This document shows positions 16,940-31,995 of a stretch of 64,000 nt of DNA, piece by piece (positions within the stretch are counted from its first letter, which is position 1; each line of letters opens with the position of its first letter). Source of the stretch: Hypomesus transpacificus (lineage: Eukaryota; Chordata; Actinopteri; Osmeriformes; Osmeridae). The position numbers and the translations under genes are program-made. The stretch is from positions 10,652,494 through 10,716,493 of the forward strand of contig NC_061061.1 of assembly GCF_021917145.1 (NCBI RefSeq), given 5' to 3'. The notes under the pieces were generated by a model, which saw only the letters and a program-made list of their open reading frames with translations, did not search any database and was not told the DNA's origin.

Positions 16940-17982
16940 GTCTTTCTCTCGGGGGATCATAAGAGAAAGATAAATCCTAAAAAGCTGCATGTCTCCTCTC
17001 TGCCCCCGCGCTCAGGAAGACAGAACCATGCAGAGCTGCTGATCACAAGGATTTATGGAGGAATCTCTGTAAGCCATTTGCTCCCTGCAAGCTGGGGAAT
17101 CAAAGGCGAGATTTCCGGATGGCATTGGGACGGAGATTATCCAGTTTGTGTTATCTGATTACAAACTTCCCTGGGCTGTTTTGTTTTACAGGCTCAACTT
17201 TTCCCTTTTGTGTTCCTTTACGGCTCAGATCGGCGTGGGCACAGACGGGCTGTCCCATCCACGCCGGCCTTGTCTGGGCCGTACCCTGGCTGACCAGCTG
17301 TGTGGGCCGTCCCTGAACAGCACACACAGACCTGCAGGATGCACGTTCACCTGTGCAGGTCACCAGCATGCTTAGGCTAATAATGACTAAGCGTTTTAGT
17401 CCCGCTGATTACCAGCCATTCACTTGACAAAATGACACGTTAAAAAGGTAGACCGGATCTAATTGCTAAACATTAAAAACTACCACAGCCAAGTACTACA
17501 AGGCCATGTTTCCAGTAATGTTGGGAGCTAGTAATGACTACGCAATAACTGTTACCATATGGCACTATTACCAAGTAAACATCGGTACATGTTTACAGAC
17601 TGTCGACTGTACGGCACGGAACGACCAACAGCCTCCCGCGAAATCGGCGCACAGCTGAAGCAGTTAGTGACCAGTCTTGACAGACGGAAGCAGAGAGCAG
17701 CCCGAGCGGCTCTGACCGCCAGAGCGGTGGGATGTACTCCCCCCGCCCCCCTGGGCGGGTAACCACAGATGCTGCTACAGTAGCATCCAGAACACAGCGG
17801 CTCCTATTAGGGCCGACAGCTCTGGAACCAGAGTCACGTGGCGGGAGACCAGACCGCTTTGGTATCTGATAGGGCTGCCACTCTGGGTTCCTCCAGAAGC
17901 TATAGGTTTGTCTGTCAGAGTAATGAGCCAAGTTAGACAATCATCTGGAAGTTAGAGTGGGCAGCCTGTTGGACGTTGGAGT

Positions 17983-17985
<3 letters not shown>

Positions 17986-18018
<33 letters not shown>

Positions 18019-18073
18019 GGGGGGGGGGGGGGGGGTGGGGCGGGGGGTGGGGGGGGGGGGGGGGGGGGGGGGG
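17986..18073. repeat. 88-bp poly-G tract
   Basis: G homopolymer with only four interruptions (T at 18018, 18036 and 18048; C at 18041). It is by far the longest homopolymer in the window. Confidence 0.95.
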
Positions 18074-21000
18074 AAGCCTGGAATCAACTTGAGCTTTCCC
18101 CTGGTGGATCTGGTGGAATTACATCTTGGGTTTTGAGAAATGTTGAAAATGAAGAAGAAGAAAAAAGCGTCCTAATTCACATGTATTACCCATTATTTAG
18201 AAGCAATGAGGTTGTGAAGGCCCTAAAAATAGTTAGGAAGGAATCTGCAGAAGAAAGGCTTGGTGAACGAATGCCAAACCAACAAGTCTTCGAGGCACCT
18301 CCCCAAGTCATCTTGAGGCAACGCATCAATCAGAAACTCCACATCAGGGGCGAATCCACTCAGCGGCCATAAAACTGCAGATCAAGCTGTGTGTTGCGCC
18401 AAAACCAGAGAGACCTCCTCGCTAAACCAGCCCTTATCTTTGTCTCGTAAAAAGAAAGAAAGAAAGAAAAAAATGAAAAAGGCAGAGCGCCTCAGTGTTA
18501 TTACCCCCCTAACTGCTGTCCAGTTTCTCTCCTGTCTTTTCTGATCACGCCTCGTCTTCAACATCTGGTGCCGTTTAGGAGGACGTGAAAAATGTCCCCA
18601 ATTTCTCGGCATTACATCTCCTCCCCTGGCTGTTAACTCTTTCATTAAGGCGTTCGGCTCGGAGCTGCCAAATACTCATGCTCATGTGCTGCAACAACCA
18701 GCGGAGAACACCAGAGGCCTCTTAAAAAACACCCACCACCACAAGCTCTGGGGGAATCTTTTCTCTTTCTCCGCAAAATGTTTAATCCGTTTAACTGGGG
18801 AAGAAAGTGTAAAGGCTTGAGGGCAGATCATGGTGTATATGGGCAGAGTCTTTTTCAACTTTTATGGAAGCCAAGCTGCAGTGTTTAAAGCCAAATGTGC
18901 ATCACAACCACAAACGGGCCAGCTAAACTCTCCCAACACATACGAATACTCCTCAGAAGCTGAAAGAACACTTAGGCTAAAGCTCTCTGCTTTCAATGCA
19001 AGACTTGTTTAAGGATGCTGAGGGCAACTTTCCCTGGCCGGCTAATTGCTATCAAAGTGGTTTAAGTAAAGCCTGTGCCTTAAATAGCCTTGCAATCGTT
19101 CATGCTGAAATGTACTCGTCTGGTTGGTTACAATGGACCAGATCAGGGTATTCAATGGGGTCCTTACAAGGGCTATCATTAACTAAGGTTTCTATAGGGT
19201 CCCATAAGCACATGACAGATTTAAGGTCACCGTTTCATCTCCACATTTCATGACTATTTCAGGTTCCTTTCTAATGCTCGGTTCCTTTCTAATGTACAGT
19301 GAGCACAGATCAAACGGATCACTTAGCCTATATCAAATAACTTCACTGAGACGTATGGCCACTGACAAAGATTTCTGAGAGCCGTTCAAAAGACTGCGCT
19401 AGACAACTTTCAAGTAGACTGCTACAAACTCTTTCATCCCCATGACCAATCTCCTGTTAGATATTGTGAGCTGTTGGGCAGAAACCATGGCTTAGTGTGA
19501 TTTCACATGAGCATGTCTACTCTAATAATTCACATCATACATGAACCCCCCACCACTGACGTGACCAAAATGAAAAATAACACATTGAAGAGATAGACAG
19601 TAAGGACCACAGTAGGCCTCATGTATGTGAACTCATATGTTATTGATGATAAAAAGGAAGGAAGGCTATTCCATTGAAGAAAAGTTGAAAATACATTGAT
19701 GAATTAATTCCGTCCAATAACTGCAGGCTCTGGTTTGCATGTGTCTCACGACTCTGTACAAGTCCTGCAATGATTTTGACATGCAGGAAGGCAAAAATTA
19801 TTCAAGGCATTATAGGACTTCCTAAAACAGCTTTTCACAAGTTACAGAGGTACGTTTAACTGCTGATGACTGAAAAGGGTGTAACATACACCCAAACTTG
19901 ACTAACACTGTTCATGAATGCCCTCGGGTTTGTAAAAAAAAAAAAAGCTGGCTTTTTTTTCCCAATGGTAGCCATATTTCTCCACCAAAAGTCCTTTTTG
20001 AAGCCTATTTTAAGTAATTACACTGTCAGCAGCAGCTGTAATCTCAAACTCCTGCTAAACGCCCAAATTTCCACATTTGACTGGAAACTATAATTGTGTG
20101 CTTGCTTGGTGCTTAGCAGATGGTCTCTCCGGCAATTTGAATATCCTAATATTACCAAGTTCCTCTCTCTGGAGGAAACAGGAACATTAAAAGCTCGGAA
20201 TAATTCCTCTCAAATTACACAATCCTTAATGAACTTCTAAAGGTACACGGATGTTGTTTCAGGCAAGCAGTCATGCTTTAACTGTAATTATGAAAACAAA
20301 TCATATTAATGATATCATTTATCATTTCCACACTCTGGCCACATGAGGCCTACCCCTGTGTTTCCGCCTCCAAGAAAAAAATACCTAATCTACAAAATGT
20401 AAGTGTAAGATTTTCCATACACAGTTGAACGTTTTCATCCTTGAGAGAGAGAGGGAAAAAATCTAAACCAGTAGGCCCATTTCCAAATCACTTAAAAGCC
20501 TTGAGGGGGACCGCTATGACCTAAGTTTAACATAAGCCTCTTCCAAACTCCCTGAAACTCTGGGATAGGACCTGATTAAAGCTGGATCTGGGCCTGGAGT
20601 GTAAATGTTTGGGATCTCAGACCACCTGAGAAATCAGGTTTCTTCTGGGAAAGAAGGAGGAGGACCAGAAGCAGTCACTTCCGAGCAAAATCCCACAAAA
20701 GAAAAACCCTGAACAACAGTGGTCATGCCACCCTTAGATGTGCCTCACTAAAGATAAGATGTGGGGAGAAACTGTATTTCAAAATACATGTAATGTCATA
20801 TAATAATATTGTAAATGATAAGCACATTTCACAAGTCTTTCACAAGAATGAGAAAGCCGCCTCCGGTTTCTTGGCCTGAGAACTGACGGAGCATGGAGGG
20901 CCCCCCCTGCCTCCAGCCCGCCCCCTCAGATAGGAAAGAAGTGTACAGGCTCATTTAAATTCCTCCTGCTTGGACTCCTGTTGTAGGCCTGGCCTCACTC

Positions 21001-23080
21001 CAAATTGTGTCTCTTGGGTGTACATACCATTGAATAATTTGTCCAAACGTCATTTGCAATTTTCCAAAAATCCTTTCTTGACCGGGAACCTTTCGAAAAC
21101 ATCTGTAACAAATACTTGTTTTGAGAATATACCAGAGTACATTACACTGTTGGTACCTTGTGACCCTAAACTGAGCACAGAGCATAAAAAGCAAGTTAGA
21201 ATTTCCATAGGGCTGGTAATTTGATCGTCTGAGCAGTAGCCATCTGCATAGTATGATATTTACCATTAGTTCTGGGCTGCTCAAGCTCATGTGTTACAAA
21301 TCTTTTGCCGCAGTCTATATAATTAGCTGTAATTGACTTCCCTTGAAAAGTGTTTCTTCTGGGACATCTGGCCTTGAAACTTCCACCTTCTTATACAAGC
21401 CAGCTCTGAGCCTCTCTCTTTGCTAACTGCATGGGTGGCATCAGCAGAACCAGACGAATGAAATATCTTTCATACTCCTTTTTCCCCCAAATGAAAATAT
21501 TAATACCCAAACCTAAATAAAATAATACAAACATTTATCTTTATATTACCCTTATGATATTGTGAAGTAGCTTAATAATTGTCATCTACAAAAACCGTGT
21601 GGTTGGTTGTGCAAGTTGTGCAGGTCAGATTTTGTGAATAAATTAAGATGTCTGGCTGGATAAAAATGGATTTGAGCTCTACTCTGCCAAGACAAAAACT
21701 TCAGTTGTAAAATATCTGTGGTGAAATCTCAAATAATAGGAAGACTTCTGGACAAATATTTCTGGAGAATAGTAAACCATTCTGAGGAGCCAAAGTGCTG
21801 AGTGATTCTTGTTTTGAAAGAAATAAAACAAAAAAAAGATTTGGGAACGCTCTTCATGTTACAGTGTAGATTCAGAGGCTACCTTCATGACCCCAGGGTG
21901 ACACAAGCCTAAGGACAGATTCCAAACCAGGCCTACTACACAAATACAACAACAGAGGAGCTAAACTGTTGAACTCTGCCTCTCAGGCCAGACGGAATGA
22001 GAACAGGCCTAATGGTTGATGCCTTTCAAAAAAAATTAGAAGAGGAGCATTTGTAAATATATAATTCTGGTAGCGTGAATGACGACACGCTTTCATCCCT
22101 GACTTTCTTAAATGTGCTCCTCGTTCGAGGGTTCCTTTAAACCCTTTGCCAACTCTACAGTTCTGTCCCAGATGCTTTTGAAAACATAGATCAAGAAATA
22201 CACAAAGCCCCACATACAAGCAATGACATCAGCCTTCTCCTAAATGAGGCAGTGATTTATTTGCCTTTTGGTTTCTTTGTTTTGTTTTCTTATTTTCTTC
22301 AGGGCATTCCTCATTAGACCAAGTCATCAAGAATGATTAAACGTTGATCAAGGGGATGAAGGAAAGTGCTACTTGCCCATGTCAAATTAACAAGTTTTAA
22401 GCCTTGTCTGGTTAGTTGGTTACCACACAATAACAAAAACAGGCGATGACACGGTCGTACTCAGGCGTGCTTCGTATCCAGAGTGGGATTGGAGAGAGGC
22501 AGCCTCTCCCAGGCTCGTCCGCCCCACCACGGCTCATTCCTCTCAGCCTCTAGTCTGGCACTGGTGGGGGGATCACAGAATAATCGGCTCGACTTAAACA
22601 CCAGCTCATTAGCGAACCGAAAAACCTTTGAATCGGAGCGGCCAGGCCAGAAACGACGTGTCAAATTATTTCAAGTGAGCGCACCCCTGCTTGAACACCT
22701 AAGCCTGCTTAGGGAAAGTGGTGGCACGAGCCGAGGGCTGCCAGGGAGACTAAAGAGGCCAAGGGCCAGGGTATGATCATATGTACAACCATGAACAGTT
22801 CCATGGCCTGTACACTAAATAGTCCTAGAATATTTTTTTTTATAATTATGATTCTGCAAACCAGTACTTGAGTCACTCAGTCATAAGTCAAATGTACCCA
22901 TGAGCCAAAATATATCGTATGGGTAGCCTAAGTATGAAAAACCCTTTGCAGAACTTCACTTTAAGTCAGTTTAAGACATACTGTACGTCACGATAGTAAT
23001 ACACATCCCACTCCATGACCCCGCATGGTGCTCTCTCATCCTAATCATCGGCAGCCAAGGAGGACGTAAGGAGCACCGAC

Positions 23081-24712
23081 CTGCACCCCATCCCTCAGCT
23101 TCAGAATGCACTCCATGGTGTTGATGGTGACGACCACGGCCTCGGAGCCCAGCTTGGTCCAGGGCACGTGGATCCTCAACTCATGGATGTGCCCACTCAG
23201 GAAGGTGAAGGGCAGCTTCAACTCCTACGGAAACAACACCAGACACGTGTCAGTGACTGAAGGTGACAGACAGGAGACGGTGGAGAAAACTGCAGGATTT
23301 GTTGGAGGCCCAAGCAGTTTGTGTTCGGTTTGAAGGCTCAAAGCAAGAGTGTAAGAGGCTAAGTACACAGGAGATGTGGAAAAAGAGATTAAGCCAACAC
23401 GTTTCTCTTCATGTCTGCAACACAACAAGCGAGATTTATAGTGAGGCTGAACTTAACATCGCTCTTCTGCATCTTGAACTACTCTGAGGCAGATTTGCCT
23501 GGATGAGCGTGTGTGAGAACGGAGTCCCGTGACACCAGACGGCCTACACAGCTTTGCATACTTCTTCCACGACCGCCCGCCAAAAGCTAATAATCAAACA
23601 TATTTGTGAGGAAAGGTGGTCACAGATTTACAGCATGTCTCCTTGTTGTGGGACCAGTTGCAGTTTCACTTCAAACTGTGTGCACTGGCAGAGAGGGGCA
23701 TTTGGAATAGCTCTGTAGATGTTTTTATTTTATTTAATAGACATTGTCTAAACTAAATACACGAGAGAAACTACAAAAGGGAGGAAACTGAGCCAAAGTT
23801 TTAACACAGCATTTGGTTTCGTATTGAAGGCCCGACACATTCCCACTGTCAGTTGGCTTGAAGCAGAGAGCTGCTTCCAATAAGAGCTTTCAACGTGTTC
23901 TTTGTTCAGTTAGGGTTAGGTGCTTGAGTCCTTCCTCTGAGAAGTAGTCACAACTCTTGGCAGATTGAAACAGCCCAGATAACGTGCTACAGTGGTGACA
24001 CCACATCAAAATAACTATCAGAGCAGTAAACGAAAGCCCATGTACCTTAGCATGGCTGTTTGAAGCTCCGATACTTAAATGTATTTCTAAATGTAGGCTA
24101 TAATAGCACACGATAAAAAGATAAGCCTTGTCTGATATGAGACGGGTGTAGACCAAAAATATTAAGACAACCCGTCAAGTTCCTCCGCTAATGATATGGC
24201 AAAAGCGATCAAACATGCATAGTATCGTGTCTGTCTGTGACAGTGAAGATCACTGAGATAACACTGCATCGCTAACATCAAATGCTTGGTTCACACTCCT
24301 TGCTTAAGGCATTAAGTGAAGGCAGCTTAATGGGGGTCAACGGCCTGTCACCTCAGAGAGGCCAGTCTGGTCACACTGGAGAGATCAGTCAGTCAGCACA
24401 CCAAAAACAATCATTGTCTCAGCTCTTACGTTTCAGCACATGCCTCTCCTGCCTCTGCTTCTAAAAATCCCCAAATGAGCTGAGAATAGCATTTGTAAAA
24501 CCATGGAAATACCAGATCACAGGTTGCGAACCAGTCGTCCTTCTTCCTGTGCGAGTGCTACAAACCTGCTCCAGGACATCCAGCTTCAGGTCCAGCTTAC
24601 TTAGCACCACGTCCCCTCCCCAGAGAGACAGCTGCAGGTCAGACGGCTTAAGGTTCTTGATGTACTTGTTGACATAGCTCATCAGCAGCGGTGTGACATA
24701 GGACTCCAACAT
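23081..24712 (-). CDS. vps13b: VPS13B (COH1), first two coding exons only
   Basis: Minus-strand exon about 24566-24722 carries the ATG at 24712-24710 and 49 codons (MLESYVTPLLMSYVNKYIKN, LKPSDLQLSLWGGDVVLSKL, DLKLDVLEQ). The second exon, 23081-23224 (48 codons), encodes ELKLPFTFLSGHIHELRIHV through MECILKLRDGVQ. Both have GT-AG borders and phase 0. This is the chorein N-terminal domain that all VPS13 proteins use for bridge-like lipid transfer; the text matches VPS13B closely and differs from VPS13A/C/D. VPS13B is a peripheral Golgi/endosome protein mutated in Cohen syndrome, with about 4,000 residues in some 60 exons. Only 97 residues are here, and no later exon was found before the gap at 14213. 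OSR2 lies upstream in the same orientation, as in human 8q22, which supports the assignment. Confidence 0.93.
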
Positions 24713-24751
24713 CTTGTCCCTGCCCTGCCAAAAACAAAATAAAAGGGAGGA

Positions 24752-24767
24752 GGGGGGGGGGGGGGGG
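24752..24767. repeat. Poly-G tract (16)
   Basis: Homopolymer just upstream (minus sense) of the VPS13B start exon. On the coding strand it supplies the poly-C of the acceptor's pyrimidine tract. Confidence 0.9.
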
Positions 24768-26011
24768 TATGGGAGGGGGAGGTTGTTGCAAGTCAAATTT
24801 GGCAATATCTTCATGAGATGAGTTGTTGTACTTGGGGGTCTTGCATAACAAACATTAGGGCTACTCCATCATAGCCACATTTGGGAGGTCAAGTCAAATA
24901 GCTACATGATCATTCACCCTGGATCTCTGGCCGTTGCACCTAATCACTCATCCACCCAGAGTTGTTTAAAAGTGTGTCAGTGTGTTCTTCACAAGCCCTA
25001 CATGCCCTGCATGTTACCACACACCCTGTGTTGAGCAGACTGGGGTCTGCCAGGAGGGCACATATTCTGAATATCTCAAATGTTTCACGTTAAAGGCAAC
25101 TTTTCTCAGTGTGCCCAGTATGCTAAGCTTCCTTCCCTATCCACCTCAGATGCCAAATCAAGCACAACTGATGTCAGCTAATTAGCAGATCACATTAGGT
25201 CCAGGTGTAACACTGACGAGAAGGAAGACGACTTGGACTACAGCCCACAGCATATTGACATCGTTAAGAAGCCTGGGTCAGAGACGGCTAAACATGGCGC
25301 GTGGGATATCTAACAGACAGCATGAAGTCCAGCACCTCGGTTGTTAATATAAGCTACTAGATAAGAGATCCAATGCACTTTGACAATCGGAGAACCCCTA
25401 CAGATGCACACCATCAAGACATACACTTAATGGAGGTCTGCTGCATTAAAGCAGTTTTCGAGACAGTTAAATAACTCCTCCATATCTCCTTGCTGATAGC
25501 CAGCTAGCTAGCTAATCCTGGGTCTACCATTACAGTGTTACTATTTTACGTTATTAGCTACTATCGTGGCGTGTTCGCTCAGACACCGATTGTAAAGCTA
25601 CTTGGGATCTAACATGATCAGTAAGAGCTAATCTGAAAAGTTTAATGTATCTATAATAACACAGTATAGCCTGTAAGATAGTAAGCAAAACAGTATGTTA
25701 TGCTATGCTGCAGAAAAATGCTGTTTGTTTTGGTAGCTAACGTTTGATGACAATAATGACTAAAGATTATCAAATAGTGACTTGATAATGATCGAAATAG
25801 CCATACTATACCGTCAATTATAAGTTACAACAGCTAATATGAAAGTTGACATGCTTGCTAACATCTTAGCATGCTCTGCACTTCTAGACGGTCATTTTAG
25901 CTTGCTACTATAACTAGCATTGCCTAACATCCGTGTCATCTGGCAAGCGAGTCGCAAAAACGAACGTTGTGTCTATAGCATTATTTATTACTGTTAGAGC
26001 TATATACTTAC
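24768..26011 (-). other. vps13b: VPS13B intron 1
   Basis: No exon recognised. AT-rich unique sequence between the inferred donor at 26011 and the acceptor of the ATG exon. Confidence 0.5.
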
Positions 26012-26230
26012 TTTTCACCGCAGTCTCTCTCTCTATATATAGTTCCACATTCACTAGTTATCAAGTTAATTCATTCTAGCCACAACTGTCAATGCTTCAA
26101 GCCAAACGTCATCAGTCAACAAAAACACTTCCGCCTACTTCACTTCTGATTCGTCACTTCCTTTAACGTTTCGCCACAACGCCCACAGGAACGCCCACGA
26201 CAACTCCCCGACAGCCATATATAGAGCTGA
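26012..26230 (-). promoter_or_regulatory. vps13b: Inferred VPS13B non-coding exon 1 and promoter
   Basis: On the minus strand the sequence TGAAAA followed by GTAAGTATA at 26012/26011 is a near-perfect splice donor, about 1.3 kb upstream of the ATG exon. Human VPS13B also has a non-coding first exon. The sequence just upstream (26100-26230) is the most GC- and CpG-rich of the neighbourhood, with CGCCCAC/ACGCCCAC repeats resembling GC-box text. The transcription start itself cannot be placed. Confidence 0.5.
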
Positions 26231-27223
26231 GAGGTCCGTCGTGGGGCACATCAGTTCCTCATACTGGACTACACTGTCCTCGAAAATCAAATTGAATAAG
26301 GCTTAATCGATAGAAAAGTAAGAAAGTTACATTTAAGTAAAATGTAATTAAATTCCAAAAATAATTACAATTTAGTGTAGAAACAGTATAGGGCTTGTAA
26401 GAAAAGGGCATCTCAGGCCATTGCTTGTTTTTAGAGAAAAACATGATTTTGTGTAATCTTCAATTGATTAAATATGTTATTATTCTATGCCGGTAGATTC
26501 CTGAAATGTCACAAATAAATGTCACACTTGAAACAAACAGAAGCACTGTATGTCGATCCCAATTTGCAACTGGGCCTATAAACCTATGAATAGTTTTTTT
26601 TACATACCTGTTCTAACCCACTTACTAATATGTCCAGCATATTGCTTTGATCGAACCATGTCACTCAAATGTGGCTAACTTGGAAAGTAATGTAAGCTAC
26701 TGTCATATTGTTGGATTCTCTTATTGTCTTTCATGATAGCCTAATTTAATGGCGCTCAAGGACATTTTTAAAAAAAAATGACTTGAGTTGACCTATACTT
26801 ACTATAGGCTATATCATTGGAATACAATATCGATAATTGATTATAGACTAATCAGACAACTCAATATCTTGTTGTAAAAATGCAAAAGAAATCATGCAAG
26901 ATATATTGTGATTTTTTTCTTTTATTACTTTTTTTTTTTTTGACAAAATAATTGAACCACAGCTATATGACCAGTGTTTTTCTTCCGAGATCTTTTTGTT
27001 CACACAACCAGCAGACATCTCGGATATGTTTAATCACTTATCTTGGCCGCGCTTTACCAGCGCAGGCCATGATGATACCTCCGGCCTATAGCAGAGAGCA
27101 TTTGTAATGTGGAGCAGCTTTTATTCTGTCAGAAAGACTAGCCCGCATGAGGACACAGTCCACAAATAGCCATTTACTGTTGAATTTGACCATGTGACTC
27201 TCCATTCTTAGCCTTCACTGGTG

Positions 27224-27256
<33 letters not shown>

Positions 27257-29899
27257 TTGCGTGCATGTTTGTGTGTGTGTGCGTGGGTATGTGTGTATGT
27301 GTGCTCTGACTTTAGTTGGCATGAGTTAGTGCTAACATGTGTCCTTGTACTGAAATTATTTAAAGAAAGGATTTGTTCCAGCCAATAGTCAATGTGGCTG
27401 TCCCTTTGATGTGCAATCATAATATAACACATTTCTCCCGTTTTTTCACTTAACAATATCAAGCTATGCCTATTGGATTGAGGTGTTTTATATGACTAAA
27501 CGCAATCCAAGTTCTTGGAAACCCATGAGATAATACCAAGAGTCATTAATTGCAGATTAGTCGTTGAAGGAGCAGGCCTATGAGAATATCTGAAAATGCG
27601 TTTCGCTTTCCCAGAGCTACGATTGGAAGAAAGTAGCGACAGCCACTGTTGGGTAATTGGATAAAGAAGTGGATAATCATTTGTTTATTTGATGTGAATA
27701 TTGCCAGTGGTTGTACATTTTATTCTGAGAAAACGTTGGATTTATTAGAAAATCAAGCCATAACACATCGGCTTTTGTATCTATTTAGCCTCATATTTGC
27801 CAGTACTTGTTATCTGTTTTCAGTTGGAGTGACACGCGGGGATATAAAACACTGAAACATTGACAATTGTTTCAGCAAAGGTCAAATTTATGAATGCGCG
27901 TGTCAAAAGCAAGACATTTGACAGCTCCAAAGTTGTTCCGTGTTTAAGGTCCACTTCTTAGAGTTTCCCTCTAAATGTAAGAGGTCTCAGGGTCGTTTCA
28001 AGCTACAGCTTAACCTTTGCCTAAAGGTTATTTTCCCTTTTAAAAGTGTGAAAGAATTGGGGTGGAGTTACGCTGCACATTTATGTGTCGACAGATGAAA
28101 CATATTTTTTTCTCTGGTGGTTTGTGGCTTTTTGAGTTTGTATTTTGAGGTCATCTTAAAATAAGTGAGATATAAATGGGTGCTTTAAGTAATTGTGAAG
28201 AATGGTCATCGGCCAAATTAATTATTGCATACAAACAGACACTTGATCCTAATCAAATAGCCTGAGCCTAGTCTAGCCTGTATATATGTTATGTTCTTCA
28301 TATATTTTGATGATCATTATATAGAAAACACAAAACAAATAGCTTGTAAATACTTTTATGTGTACCAATGCTGTACAACATATAGCCTACATGTTAAATG
28401 TTTTTTATGCGTATTATATTTTTCATAGCCTGCCATTTTTCTGACCTATTCTGCCAGAATTGTAAAAACAAATTGTGTGTTATCATATTAAATAAAGTGA
28501 ACTATTGAAATAACAAAAACATGTCAATTGTCAAGCTATAGGTTGCATTGTCGACCAATACGGTGGTATTATTCGTTGTGTTTATTTTCTTTATGTACAG
28601 TATTACAAACAGCTTTTCTAAATTTTTGGGTGGGGAACTGTAGCTACACCTAGGCTATGACACACACACACTTCCTGTTTGAGCTGATGATGACTGGATT
28701 TACAGTAGGCTAATGCCAGCTTCTGCCATCTCACAAGATTTTATTTTACCTGCCAGTTTGCGTCTTCATCCTTTTACGGTTTCTCCACGGGCCAGCTTCT
28801 CCTCATCTTAAGGCCACCAATCATTCACATGTAGGCCTACAACATCCATAAAGAACCAATGACACAGAGTAAAGGTTCATAGTGTTTAGTCGTTTTTGAG
28901 GTAGGTCTATTAAGATAGCGGGAACATACCGTTTCCCTGTTAATGCTGGAGCCACCAGGCATTCCTTGTCGATCTTATCACCACAGGCGTGATTGGGCGT
29001 CAGAAGTGTTAGTAAAAGTAAATTGTGCGTTCGCATCACATTTTAGCTTTAATGTTTTAACATTTAAGGTTAGAAAGAGAGACCAAGACTCCGAAATGAA
29101 CAAGAGATCATGCCTTGGAAAGAACAATGTGATCTAGGTCATAATCACATTAAGTCAAGGGTTTGCATTAATATGTGACTTGACTTTATGTTTGTTTCTT
29201 TCAAAGAACACATGAGAGCTTATAGGGCTAAGGCTACCCCGGGGCTCCCAAACAGATCACAGCAGGTGTATATCGCTGTAGTTCTGATTAAACAATTGAT
29301 TATGCTACTTGATAACTCTTGCTTGCTCTCATGCCACTCCTCCAGGCTATTCCAGCTTACAGAAATCATATCAGCGGCGATGGAGATAAAGACATCAGAT
29401 ACGGCGCCCAAGCCTGCTGCTAATGCTGCTAATATAATACTAATGAGCTACTGTTGAAGTCCGATATGGCCGTTGATAATGGGGGCTAAACATAGCACTG
29501 AATACAAGCGCTAAAACATTGTATTCCCGTGGCACACTTTAGGATATTCATCACTAAAAGGTTATGAAAACTATTCCAAAATGTAAAGAAAAAAATGCCA
29601 TGTGTACATGTCTCTTAAACTTTGGCGCTCCCACCCAGCCACCCAGCCACATCACCTTTCCAATAAAGCGTTTCCAATAAACAGTGGTCTGTTGTGTGTG
29701 CCAACCACACTAATTTGAGGCACGTGGCCGGTGCACTGTTATTGCATGTTTTATTTTTTTTAAACGACAAAATAGGCAAGTGGGCCCATACTCTTGTGAT
29801 CGTTTAGTGACACAATTTCCTTTTAAAGTTACCATTTCATACGGCCTGCATCGTAGTAAGTAATTAGGCCTAAATAAAATGAATACAGTCATACGAATG
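26231..29899. other. Intergenic region between VPS13B promoter and OSR2 3' end
   Basis: About 3.7 kb of AT-rich unique sequence with a TG microsatellite at 27219-27300. No coding frame is convincing. Because OSR2 is developmentally regulated, unique blocks here could hold enhancers, but nothing identifies one. Confidence 0.5.
27219..27300. repeat. (TG)n microsatellite
   Basis: GTGTGTGT array with TTTG, GCGTGCATG and GGTATG interruptions. Confidence 0.9.
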
Positions 29900-30210
29900 G
29901 TAATATTTAACTTGCTTTATTTCTAAAATACAATTTAACATATTTTAAACTTACGTCTGTTTTTAAACAACATTTCATTGAAAGTAAGAAAAAAAAAACA
30001 TTATTTACATGGCGTTAATATTTACAGGTGGGGTGAAAGATGGCACATTCCATGTTTTTTTCAATCGAAAGGATCAGTCCATTGTTACGTGTAGGCCTAT
30101 GTGTCCACAATGCGATGCTCCGTTGAATAGAAAAACACGTTGTTGAGTTGAATCTGCAGGTTTGTTCTTTTAAAAATTGTTTGTTTGTTATAGTTGTCCA
30201 TCCTGCTCGG
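29900..30210 (-). other. osr2: OSR2 3' untranslated region
   Basis: Follows the TAA at 30211-30213. A canonical polyadenylation signal on the minus strand (TTTATT at 29916-29921) implies a short 3' UTR of about 0.3 kb. Confidence 0.6.
29916..29921 (-). terminator. osr2: OSR2 polyadenylation signal AATAAA
   Basis: Reverse complement of TTTATT, about 290 bases past the OSR2 stop codon. Confidence 0.6.
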
Positions 30211-31934
<1,724 letters not shown>

Positions 31935-31995
31935 GTCGGCGAAAGTCTTCACGGCAAAGGCCTCAGCTGAAGTTTGCTTCGTAGGACAGAACCCT

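Noticed and set aside
31935..31952. N-terminal extension of OSR2 by six codons
   Set aside because: The upstream codon is GTG, and the ATG at 31934 gives the family's conserved MGSK start and a protein of the usual 312 residues.
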